Of a DNA stretch of 64,000 bases, positions 45,001-55,600 are shown one piece after another. The translations under genes and the position numbers were made by a program. Source of the DNA: Amoebophrya sp. A120 (taxonomy: Eukaryota; Sar; Dinophyceae; Syndiniales; Amoebophryaceae); NCBI GenBank assembly GCA_905178155.1, contig CAJINV010000002.1, positions 1,952,922 to 2,016,921 of the forward strand, read 5' to 3'. Position 1 is the first letter of the stretch. Every line of letters starts with the position of its first letter. The notes beneath the pieces are model-generated. The model did not search any database. It worked only from the letters and a program-made list of their open reading frames with translations, and was not told where the DNA came from.

Positions 45001-48000
45001 AGAAGTAGGTGCACCAGGATCAAGCAGGATTTCCTGGAACTCCCTGCTCAGTGCTTCCACCTCCGGGTCGTCTTTCGGGCTACCTCTGTTGGACTTGATG
45101 GCGTTCTTGGAGGTTTGTTCCAATAGCGCAGCAGTAGTTGCAGCTGCCTGCGGACCTCCACCTCCGACTTTGTCTCTGTCGTCGGAAATTCCCAAATCCG
45201 CTAGCTGCTGAATCAACTCGTCGGACTCAACACGCGGCTTGCTGCTCTGGGGGCTCGACAGGCCTGGGCTGTTTTGTAGAAGTCCTAGGTCTTGTAGTAG
45301 TTCCGCCTCAACAACGCCTTTACTGCTCGTAGTACCAGGAGCTGCAGCAGCTCCAGGATCGGCAGGGCCACGAAGCAGAACATCAATGTCATCGTCCTGT
45401 TTAATAGGAGGCAGCTCCTGTTTAATCTGTGCCTTCTGCTCCTGCGGATCGACCACATCAGCATCAGCAGCTTCACTGCAATAATACGACGATCCGCCGG
45501 CAGCAGCACTACTGGAGGTGGCTTGTAGATCGAAGCTTTGCGGCTTGCTTGATGTTCCTGCTCCTGCACGGTGCAAAGTTTTATATTGCTTCAAGGCACC
45601 CAGCAGCAGATTGTGTGCGTCAGAAGATTTGTGGTAATGCTGGTGACGACTGTCCGGGTTATTTTTTATCGACGTCCCACTTCCCGTTGGCCCGTCGAGA
45701 TTGCCACCCGCGATTACCAGCTCGGATATCGAAGGTTCGTCTTCTTCGAGCGGGTTCATCTTGGGACTTAACGCTGAAGTAGGAACCATCTGTGGTTGTA
45801 CGTCTCCTTCTCCCTGCAGCTCCTCGAGCTCGTTCGGACTGTGGGCGGCCGCCCTTCCAGGCTCGGTATGGAACCGCGTGTGGTTACTTCTCGCAGGTTA
45901 TCAACTGTAAAAATGTCTGGGTCTGGGAGATATCAAGATCGGTCATGCATATTTTGCATGATCCATAATGCCTGGAATGCATGGCCTAGCATCACAGATT
46001 GTTAGAGCGCTTGTTCCTCATGCCTATTCCGCATGACAAATGCCCTTTCCGCGTAGCACAAAATGGAGTCCTCTTGCTGGTCATGCAATACAAATTTTTT
46101 TAGAATCCAGAGACAGCATCACAAGTTCCAACCTTCCTCCAGACCCAGACACTTTTACATTTGATACAGGTGGCCGAGCTCTCCCTTGCATCCAACTTGA
46201 GCCCTCCCCGCGAGGACCTCCTGAGAGCTGCCTGTGCATGGGACCATCGCTGATGTCTATCTTCTCCTTCATGTTGTCGTGTTCAGCCGGCGCCGCCCGG
46301 TCATTTGTTCTTTCAGAAGATGCCGGCTGGTGCCGGTTCTGTGCCTCCGCGGCCTGGCAATCTGACAGTTTGCTCGCCTTCTTACGAGATGTGCTATTCG
46401 GGCTATCAGTAGAAGAAGTATTTGTAGTGCTGTTCTTCGCACACGCACCCTCGGCACTGTTCCTTTTCGTCTGCGCTGACACGGGATCTGAAGATTTTGA
46501 AGATGCGGATCTAGTATTCGCATGATTCGCTCCAGGATGATCATTCGCGTTTGCATTGCTCCCTCCGCGTCCGCCTGAGGCGGGCCTGCCAGCAGTACCG
46601 AGCAGTCTCCCGGCCGCAGCCGCCGCGGCGGTGGAAGATTTACTGGAAGATGCGACCGCTGGAGCCGCACCTTTCGCACTACACGAAGAAGAACTGGATG
46701 TAGTTCCAGGAGCTCCTCTTGCCCCACGCGTGGAAGACCCGCTGCTTCCGGTCGGCTTTGTCCGGGGTCGGTTTTTTTCACTTTTCTGGGCAGAAGTTTT
46801 ATTCCCATCACTGGTCGTGGAAGTACCGGCTTTACTAGATGACAAAAGCTCGGACGATTTCGTAGAGGATCTCGAGGTGGACCCGCTGAGATTACTAGTA
46901 GAGGTGGCTGCAGTTGTTACACCAGTCGGCCGAGGGAAGGTAGAGGAAGAAGATCTTTCCGAATGAGTAAAAGAAGAAGAGCCTCCTGCAACTTGAGGAG
47001 CTCCACCTCCCGCAGCTCCTTCTGTAAGGAAGGAAGCAAAACTTTGATGCACCTCCGTGACCTCGGCAGTTACGGGTCTGGAAATATCTTTAGGAGTATG
47101 AGCAGAAGTTCTCGCGTCGGCACCTGCATCTTCTCCTTCTTTCTTCTTAAGACGCAGAGCATTCACGAATTGGCGGAGATTGTCCGTTCTTACGCTCTCC
47201 GTGTCGCTGTCAGCGTCATCTTCCGAAGAGTTTTCTGTTCGAGTTTGTTCCCGCCGGCTGGTTTTCTTGCTGCCACTTCGACTGCTGGTGCGTCCCCGGT
47301 CGCTGGTGTCGTCTTGAGACCGTTGACGTTGAGCATCAGGTTTTTGCTTATGCTTGGCATGCACATGCTTCACTTCTTCCGTAGGTTTTTTGCGTTCTTT
47401 GTTAATTTTGTTTTTCTTAATCTCCTCTTCCCCCCCAGATGAATCACTGCTGCAACCCGACGCGCAGCTACTATTGTCGTCGTCGTTGGCACCTCCACCA
47501 GCACGACCGGCCGCTGTATCAGAGTTGTAGTTGCTCGTCATGCCCTGAATCATACTGCTCATGTCCATCACCGACATTCCAGTGCCAGAAGTACTTCCGC
47601 CGCGAAGCAGCCTTTGCAAGTCAAATCCCTCAGCCTCGGAGGAAGTATCCGAGTCCACGATGCTGTTATTACAACTACTCGCGCAAAACGACTGCCGATC
47701 GTCTTCCCATTTGTGCCTTCTAGAAGAACTAGAACCGGATGTCTTGGTGTGATGCGCACCAGCCTGCTTATTTTTGCTAGTTGTGCCATCGGCTGGTTTT
47801 TTGTGATGATGTCCACCACCAGCATGATGAGCTGGCTTCTTTTCCTCCAAAACTAGTTTCTTTTCCTTTTGTTCCTGCAACGATGACACGGCGGCTTTAT
47901 TTTCCGCGGAAATACTTCCGTGCCGCTTGTACAGAGCTGAAAAAGTCCCCGACGTCGCTTGGGCCGCCCGTCGCTGCGCGGCTGAAGATGCGGCGGTAGA

Positions 48001-50228
48001 GTTCGAGGCATTAGAGCAGCTTCTAGCACCGTAAGAATGGGGTCTACTCGAGGAGCCTGCTGCAGATGATGGGGAGGACCCGGTCGTGGTCAACATGTAG
48101 TTCATAGCGTCGTCGTCAACTTCACAACCGTTGTCTCCATCGTCACTGACCGACGCCGCAACCGAGCGCGCATCCGACCCCTTGTAGTAGCGCGGCGCGT
48201 CATCCCCCAGTCCGCGAACAGAGCCCTGGTAGGACCCACGCTGCGAAGAACTCGCGCCAGAAGTTCCACTTATTTCAGAGGACATGTCGCTCTCGTTATC
48301 GCTCTCGTTGTCCTCGCTGCCAGAAGAGGAAGACGAAGAAGATGAATTCGGTCCCAGTACGTCATTCGCTCCGGACCCATCGCCATTGTCCGGCGGTCCT
48401 AACCCATCCACTTCCATGAAGCCATTCACGTTCGCTTTCGGGATTATCTGGCTCTCCTGCGATGATGAATCCTGTTGTTTATTGTCAGCTGCACTTCTGG
48501 CGGCAGTAGGAACAATTTGGCCTGTAGTTGCTTCTTGTTCAACATGCTGCTCTTGTTGTTGTTTCTTCATCACCATCTCCTGTTGTTCCACCATCTTCGC
48601 AGCACTTGCCGCGGCTCTTTGTTGCTGTTGAAAAATTTCGTCCGCGCTTTTACTCCAGTCAGACCCGGCGCTGCTGTACTTGTCTGGGGACGTCTTTTTA
48701 TCATTGTCGTCCAGATATGAAATGCAAAAGCATCGTACTAGTATAAATCGCATGACAAATTGCCTCCGCATGAGAAATGAAATTTGTAATGCGGATTTAA
48801 CTTCAGAAAGAAATTTGTAATGCAAGACTTGCATTTATACGAATACGATACTTTTGCACAGGATACCAGATCCGCGCCCTCGGATTTCACGGACATAAAA
48901 TTCTCCGGAGCGACCTTTCTCAAATCTATGCAAGACAAAAAGTGCGTATAGTGTAAACTCTGTCATGCAGAACATGCAAAAGAGTTACGCCTGTCATGCC
49001 AGACAACCATGAAGTCCTCTTTTCAATTGCGTTTTCCCTTACAAGCCACGCATGAGAGGTTTTCTCTTTCATGCAGAGCCAGAGCCAGAGCCAGAGCAAA
49101 CTTGTGTTGCTGTTCCTCCAAGAAAGTTGCACTTACACACTTTTTTTCCTGGATAAAATCCGTGCTCACTTTAATCCTCCCGGGGGTAGAGTCCCGACTT
49201 CGTTTTCCACTGGAGGATGTGCCGCCGGTTAAGGTTCGAGGGTGGAGTAACGCTTGCTTTGTAAGAACCGTTTCTTCATCTGCTGGTGCAGCGCTCTCGT
49301 GCGGCGCGTCGGTGGTTGTGTCGTGGTCTTTATCTTGTACGGCAGCAGCGACACCATGCAGCTCCGCACCACCTTTAGTAGGTTCTTGGGTCCTACTTGC
49401 TTCATCCCCGCCAGGGAAGTAGAACTTCTGCGGCTCATCCGGAGTAAACTGCACAGCTCCTGCTCCTGCCGAGGAGCTTGATGCCGCTTTACTTCGTTCT
49501 TCATCAAAGTCGGCAAATAGGGCACTATCCACCGCGGATTCTCCGCTTGGGATGGGAAATAAGTGACGAAATTGCTGTAGTTCCTGATCGACGTGGTCGT
49601 GGTCGACACTTTGCTTCTGATGTTCATCTGCAGCAGAGGTGGAAGAAGATGAACGCATATACATTTGAGTCGGTGGATGTCCTATCGCCGCGCCGTCGAG
49701 CAGTTTTGGATCCTCAGACATCTTCTTTTTTCCGCGGTACTGGTGCCCTCCTTCCAAAACATTGTGATTGCCTTCGAGGTGATCATAGACCACATCTGCG
49801 CTTGCTTTGCCGATGGTTCCTGGGGGCACGACGACTTTGGTGCCGCTACTAGGTTTATTATTTCCGGAGGATGACGACGAGGAAAGAGTAGAAACGCCTG
49901 CTGCAGCTGCAGTGCCAGCTGCAGCTCGCGCTGCATCGGAGGTGTTGAGCAGTTGCCCACCTCCTCCTCCTTCTTCTGCCGTGGAGGGAAATAATGGCCC
50001 TTGAAAGGGTTCTTGTACCGCGGCTACGTCTTGTTGACCTGCTCCGCGGGAAGACGAGGGCGACCCCAAGGAAGAGCTGGGAGAGCCAGGAAGATGCGAA
50101 AGTTCTTGCTCTTGATTGTGGCTTGAGGAAGACAAGGAGGACGAGGCCGTGGTAGATCTGTTATTCGTGGAAGTACCTCCCCACGAGAAGGTACTGGTGA
50201 AAATCTTTGCCAACCGTTTGCTGGCCAT
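42081..50228 (-). CDS. Large Ser/Gln/Ala-rich, mostly disordered protein, 2,270 aa
   Basis: Seven exons: 50228-49156, 48921-48866, 48710-46167, 45893-43310, 43066-42957, 42671-42312, 42166-42081 (6,813 nt, divisible by three). The start is the ATG of MASKRLAKIFTSTFSWGG; the end is ...GIDEMLYRT. Nearly the whole length is low complexity: Ser runs, Gln runs in QQQQ and QEQ clusters, His-rich HHKK stretches, Gly/Ala tracts and acidic Ser/Asp blocks. A short helical segment (SELLDRLLGFKKTEMERQAAKEKLRRLLREE) near the C terminus is the only likely ordered part. I see no membrane span, enzyme motif or zinc finger. A disordered scaffold or nuclear regulator would fit the composition, but no function can be assigned. 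All six introns are TIR elements. Confidence 0.78.
42172..42311. mobile_element. Introner, family H-like (disordered-protein gene intron 6)
   Basis: 140 bp. TATCCAGAAAAAT left end with a related inverted right end; flanks AAGAG/AAGAC. Removal joins DYSGQSL to PLSYLSD in frame. Confidence 0.78.
42677..42956. mobile_element. Introner, family A (disordered-protein gene intron 5)
   Basis: Family A inverted ends (right copy with a few extra bases); identical TCTCC flanks. Removal joins RRLLREE to KEASKNA in frame. Confidence 0.88.
43072..43309. mobile_element. Introner, family C (disordered-protein gene intron 4)
   Basis: Family C inverted ends; flanks GAGGA/GAGGC. Removal joins SQLSLAS to GSAADSE in frame. 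Confidence 0.88.
45899..46166. mobile_element. Introner, family A (disordered-protein gene intron 3)
   Basis: Family A inverted ends; identical CAGGT flanks. Removal joins QGRARPP to ARSNHTR in frame. Confidence 0.9.
48716..48865. mobile_element. Introner, family B (disordered-protein gene intron 2)
   Basis: Family B inverted ends; identical CCAGA flanks. Removal joins KSEGADL to DDNDKKT in frame. Confidence 0.9.
48927..49155. mobile_element. Introner, family F (disordered-protein gene intron 1)
   Basis: Family F inverted ends; identical AAATC flanks. Removal joins IKVSTD to LRKVAPE in frame. Confidence 0.88.
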
Positions 50229-51065
50229 CTTGTCGCAGAAGTTGTCGCTCGTTATCGTTTCCTTGTTTTTCGCTTTTATTTTTGAAAAAATGATATAAGG
50301 CTGCCCGAAGGCGAGCTTGGTAATGGTGATAGTGATACGTCTTTTAAGTACATTTTAATGTCGACCATGTTGTCTTCTTCTTTACGCGTAGAAAATACAG
50401 CTCGCGTCCGGCGCAGTATTATAGCCTTTGTAAGTCCCGCATGTAGCTTTCTTGCTCTTCAGTGACACTGAAGACTACTCGTCGTGAAGACACGGAAGAG
50501 GACTTCTACTGCCACACATCGGGAAAAAGGAAAATAAGATGGCGCGAAGCGGACACATTTTACTGGAGAAGCAGAAATATTTGCTACCTTACTGGTACAA
50601 AAGGGTATTTTTTGGTTTTTTTTGTAAAGGTCGTCGTTGAAAAAATCTAAAATGTACAGAGGGCCTATTTTTTTTTGAGTTTGTCTTGGTGCAGCGGAGC
50701 ACAAACCTATCGGAAGTCTTGTTTTGAGTTAAGTAGACTTCCAAGGAAGCGCATCATCTGCTGTAAAAAAAAATGGAAGAGAGCAAAAGACGTGCATTTT
50801 GTGGGAAGAAGAAAAAAGTAGATCAAGATCTTCATTTTGTGACGCAAGAGCCAAAATGGGGAAGAATTCAGGAAGAGAGCGGCTGCAGCTGCACAAGGTC
50901 GATTGCAGAGCTCCAACTGCATCAACGCAGGAGCATTGGCTCGTGTGGACGTACTAGTCGCAAACGCAATGTTTAATGTTTTTTTTTTTTTTCGCCGCTG
51001 CCGGTGATGCGGTGCGCGCAGAACGCTGTTATGGTAATGCTTCGTTTTGAAGTTCCTGTACATGT

Positions 51066-51111
51066 TGTAAATTCATGTGCATTCTTCATTCTCGTCCTTC
51101 GTTCTGCTTTA
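51066..51111. repeat. Direct repeat copy 1, shared with RT remnant
   Basis: Starts TGTAAATTCATGTGCATTC and ends CTTCGTTCTGCTTTA. It matches 52219-52261 except for a three-base insertion, so the reading frame of the encoded RT-like peptide would be kept. The RT sequence does not continue past this copy. Confidence 0.8.
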
Positions 51112-51161
51112 ACACCGCTCTACTGATTTCCGGTTTTCAAGAACTGGTGGCGAAAAGAGCT

Positions 51162-51289
51162 ATGCGACGCAAAAAGATCTCGATTTTGCACCAATAACAA
51201 TCCAAAAGCGCTGCCAAAAAGCAAAGGAGGACTTTATGCAAATTTGTCATGCAAGGCGCTATTGGTGCAATGCGAGATTTTTTCACTTT
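51162..51289. mobile_element. Putative introner-like element in intergenic DNA
   Basis: Left end TATGCGACGCAAAAAGATC and right end ...GATTTTTTCACTTTGATA are imperfect inverted repeats sharing AAAGATCTCG/CGAGATTTTT and TTGCACCAATA. The middle holds the ATTTGTCATGC motif common in introners. No clear target duplication was seen. It may be a degraded copy or mark an unannotated exon junction. Confidence 0.5.
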
Positions 51290-51678
51290 GATACGCGACA
51301 CGGAAGACGCTCCGCTCTTCCTTCTCCCACTACTTCTCGTTTCGAAATCCGCTTTGAAGCGACAGTTGTTGTGAAGTGGTTTGACGGCTTTTTACTCTCG
51401 TTTGATTTTTCTTTCGCGGCAGAAGGGAACAGAGTGTCAGTGTCTATCTTGAATCCCGGAAAACCACTGATCCCTGCTGGACTTGCGAGCCATTGCATTT
51501 AGCTTGTCTATTTTTGACTTGAGGAGAATGCGGTGATTGATGTTTTACTACGATTTTTTTTTTGTTGAGAATGTGTCATGTGTGTTACTGAGTGCTATGC
51601 GGACTGGATTGTACAGGTATTTTTTCCAATTTTTATGACACGGGATGCACAATGAACCACGACGCTTCTGCATTATTG

Positions 51679-52278
51679 TTAATCTAGATCTTCAAAATAT
51701 GAATTTGAAGACACTGCCCCATAGACTGGGCGCATTGCTAGAATTTTCGATAAAAAGTCTTGGTCATCTGACATAAGCTCTTCCTCGAAGAATAGGCCTG
51801 GAGCGGCGAGCAAACAATCCTTCAGGCGATTCCCTATCGTGGAGGACACGGCGACATCATTTGCCCTGTTGATCAGAGGCCGTAAAATTGGATTGAGCGC
51901 GCGATCTACTAAACTATTAAAAATAAACATCACCTTGCCCTGCAGTCGCTGGGCCTGATGTTGATGCAGTTCGCCCGCGGCCAACGCGGCATCAATGAGA
52001 GCGGACACTTGTGCTTTTCTCTTCTCCGAGATGTAGAAGCACGGGATCGGGCCGCTGAAGCCGAAAACCAGACCGAGAACTTCGACTACTTCTCCAAGCT
52101 GAATCTTGTGCCGCGCGTAGGGGACCCCCAGCTCATCGAGGAATAGGAGGAAACACTGGAGGACCGACTGCGCCAACACCTTTGGCGCTAGTAGAGTGTT
52201 GTCGTCGACATACACCTCTGTAAATTCATGTGCATTCATTCTCGTCCTTCGTTCTGCTTTATTTCGTTTCATAACCAT
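51679..52278 (-). pseudogene. Truncated retrotransposon reverse-transcriptase remnant
   Basis: An open frame of 199 residues carries the YVDD catalytic-loop motif of reverse transcriptase (EVYVDDNTLLAP, about residues 22-33). Next comes a GVPYARHKIQLGE...VLGLVFGF segment typical of the palm/thumb boundary (the .LG.. motif). A downstream LQGKVMF...R.L.P.LRPL stretch resembles the RT-to-RNase H connection of Ty3- or DIRS-type retrotransposons. The fingers and earlier palm motifs, RNase H, integrase or recombinase, and LTRs are all absent. The upstream sequence also stops resembling RT near residue 7. So this is a fragment, not an active element. Family placement is tentative. Confidence 0.75.
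52219..52261. repeat. Direct repeat copy 2, 5' edge of RT remnant
   Basis: Matches 51066-51111 apart from a three-base gap. On the minus strand it encodes the KAERRTRMNAHEFT part of the RT remnant. Confidence 0.8.
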
Positions 52279-52685
52279 GTCAGTAACTCACGCGGATGCA
52301 AAATTTGGCCTTGGCGCTGCAATGTTTTCTCAGACCACCTAGGGCAAAATGTAACGTGCTTGGTATAATTCCGATATAAATTCATATGCGCTACAACGTA
52401 TATCTAAATCTTATTCTAACATGGACGTCCGTGTTATCATATTTGAACGCCGTCAGTATCTGTGTTCTGTGTGATTATAGTACTTAACGCAAAGTGGTAC
52501 AACTAGAAACATGTTTTAGACGTAGTCATTCTTCCAGTCATCAATTTAGATTTACAAGAATCGGCGTGGTCGTGACCACAGCCTTTTTTCTTTAGCTCAT
52601 GGTTGTGTTGCGCAGCCGCGTCTATGAACAAAGTAGGGCTCAGCTTGAATATACACACGTTTTATCTTGTTCCTCTACTACTCTT
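52279..52685. other. Short spacer between RT remnant and coiled-coil gene
   Basis: About 400 bp of AT-rich DNA just downstream of the stop of the next gene, probably including its 3' UTR. No feature recognised. Confidence 0.5.
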
Positions 52686-55600
52686 TCACACCTGCCTCAT
52701 GCGAGCATTTTCCACGGCCGCAGCGGCAGCGACGGCGGAAACACCAGGTCCAGCTCCCTGCTCGTCGCCGCTCTGCATTTCGACATCTTCAGCCCCCGCG
52801 GTTCTTGTTTCGAGGACCTGCTTACTCCGCTTCTCTTCCTTTTCTTGTCTTCCATGCTTTATATTTTTCCACCCCATCACAAACGACTGGTATTCCTGCT
52901 CCTTCGAGTACATGATGCCCTCCCACCAATCTAGAATGTTCCCCACCGCATTTGCAACTTGCGCAACGTCGAAATTCTTCTCAAATCCATGCAGCGTCGT
53001 GTCGAAGACTTTCAAAATGCCGGCTTCTTCGATTTTCTGAACAACGGATTCTAAAAACTCCCGCTGCTCCTCCTCATCCTTTTCCCCTAAAAACTCCGAA
53101 TTCACCCGTTTCAAGTCTTCCATGACTTCCCAATGTAAAACCCGGTACTCGCAAGCGAGAAAACGGCTGAAGTGGTCCTGTCTTTTTCTCTTCAGCTCCT
53201 GCTCGATGTTAAATTCGTGCTTTCTCATGCTGCCGAAATCGATGATATCGTCTTGGTCGGAGTTCTTCAAGTCTTTCAATTTCACGGCGATTATCTCCCC
53301 AGTGTTGCGTTCGAACATGGAAGACCCGTCTTTGGTGAGCCCGCCAAACCGGTCCGCGCCCGTTTTCACGTAGATGGTTTCATCGTTTTTGATGTCATGC
53401 TTGTTGTGCATCATGTGCTCCTGGTTCATCTTTCCTCCTTGTCGCATCATTAACATTATCCGCTCCTGGTGTTGCTGTAGAATCTTCTGCGGGTCGACTA
53501 GTTTTGGGCGAAGCTTGTCTTCGAGAGTACTATCGGTTTTGGTGTTCTTGTTGTCGGGGTTCTCATCGTTCTCCTCTTCGTTCGAATCCCCTTCACAATC
53601 CGACCAGGCGAAAGAACCGCCGGAAGAAGAATCGTCTTCCAGGTCGGAGTCCGAATCCGCTAACTTGTCTTGCTCCTGCTGCGAAGAGCAGTCGTCATCT
53701 GCCATGCTGCCTTGCTTTCCGTTCTGGCTGGTCCTCGCGGTCTTCACCAATAATTCCGAAGACGCAGCGTAAGACGAAGAACAGAAGGACGACACATCGT
53801 CGTTTCGTTGTGCAGGCTCCACTATGGAATGCAAATATGTCTGGGTCTGGAAGATTCTGAGACTTGGTTGGTTGGTTGGGTAGCGCCTGTCGCCGGTGCA
53901 GGTCCCGCCCTCCATCGATTGCGATCCGGAGTAGCCGGAACACAAGGCCCTAGTGGCACAATCGATCGACTTGTCATGCAGGTTTTGCATGAGTCATGAT
54001 GTCTGTGATGCGTGCCCTAGCATCACAGATTTTTTGAGGGCGTCTTGATGCCTATTCCGCATGACGAATGCCCTCTCCGCGTAGCAAAAGTCACACTCCC
54101 TTTGCTGCTCATGCAATACAGATTTTTTTTGCAATCCAAATGCAGCATCACAAGTTGCGTTCTTCCAGACCCAGACATTTTTGCAATGCATATCCACAAC
54201 CACCGGTCTCTGGATTTTCTTCGGCCGCTGCAGATATTTCATCCTTTCGAAGGATCTGTGCGACGAGGACCTGCGACTGCTTCTCTTGCTGTTTCTACTC
54301 CTGTTACTCCTTTCACTGACCACGTCTTCTGCTAGTTGGATCAGCCGGCCGTTGAAGACTGCGTGGGCGGCTGCGGTTGTTTGGGGTTGATTATCAACAG
54401 CTACTGAACAACTTCCTGCGACACTCGATCCGTCTTGCTGGTCGCTTTCATTTTCTCCGAAGCCGCTTGCAGCTCCTCCAAGCACAGCGGCTTCTGCCGA
54501 AGCTTCTACAACTGCAGCTCTTGCTGTGTCCAGCTTCTGTACCATGACTCCAGCTGTTACATGAGAAGCGGCATGCCGCGCAGCTCCACCCAGCTGCGAA
54601 GATGTCGATTCTGCAACTAGTACAGCATCACCTAGTTGATCTTCCTTGCTTTCGCTCCATTGTGGTCTGATATGGTACGGCATGTCAACCGCTTTATCCT
54701 CCAAGGCTTTCATGGTTATCCGTTTCTCCGTTCCTTGCTCGGCAATTTCCCCATCCGGAAATAAACGAAATTCAGACGCAGACCGCCCCTCCGCATCGAG
54801 TAGTCTCCGCAACTTCCTCACACCATCCCGCACCGACCTGGGCGTGCTCGCATCAGAAATTTCGTCATCCGAAATAGCGTGATTCATCCCCGTGGAATCG
54901 TCGCTGTTATCAAACGGAACGGCTTTGAAACTCGCTCTCCAGTTGTTCAGCCTGCGGATGTTGTTTTGCTTTTCTTCCTTTTCCTCCTCATTTTCGGAGG
55001 ACGAGTATTTTTCGGAGGAGAAAGTCACTGACACGGAGGAAGTTGTGGAAGAATCGGAACGTCGGCCCGGCGACTTGTCATCGGCAGAGGATTCACCACT
55101 TCCGGAGCTCCCTGAAGAAGAAGATGAGTCGTCGGACAAGCTCTTTGACCACTGGGAGCCTTCATCTTCTACGGACTTACCTGCAACTATAACAGCGTCA
55201 CTGCTCTGCCTAGCTCGGTTAAGGATGCTGGAGCTTTTGTTCTCACCGCCAACACTTCCTGTGGCTGCCGCGTCCACTCCGCGCCCAGATCCATTTCTGA
55301 TGTCGTTGATTGTTTTCAACCGCTTTCTTTTCATTTTCTCCTCTTTCCTGGCCAAAATCTTCTCGGCCTTCTTCGCACGGTATTTCCCGAAGGAAATGAC
55401 CCACGGACTGGTTTTCGGATCGCGGTGCGGGTCGTTCGGAAACGGAATTTTCACGCAGATCTTGTAATCTTTCAAAACATTGCCGCCGGCCCCGTTTTCT
55501 ACAGTGTTGGTGGTTTTCGCCTTGATCATGTCCTTCTGCTTCTTCTTCTTTCCCGTGGTCTGAAGACCTCCCCACAACCCCATCTTGTCCTGAAAAGCCT

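Larger units (their letters stand above)
50229..51678. other. Intergenic spacer with introner-like inverted repeat
   Basis: Upstream region of the disordered-protein gene. It holds several poly(A)/poly(T) runs and one copy of a short direct repeat (51066-51111) shared with the reverse-transcriptase remnant. It also holds an inverted-repeat segment at about 51162-51289 listed separately. A short plus-strand open frame at 50773-50976 is not supported as a gene. Confidence 0.5.

Noticed and set aside
50846-50866. Match to part of the dinoflagellate spliced-leader sequence (GAGCCAAAATGG)
   Set aside because: Only about 12 bases agree and the rest diverges; a looser resemblance near 545 needs a gap. 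Chance is a sufficient explanation.
51679-52278. RT fragment as an intact gene
   Set aside because: It lacks the earlier catalytic motifs, RNase H and any integrase or recombinase, and its upstream end is abrupt.
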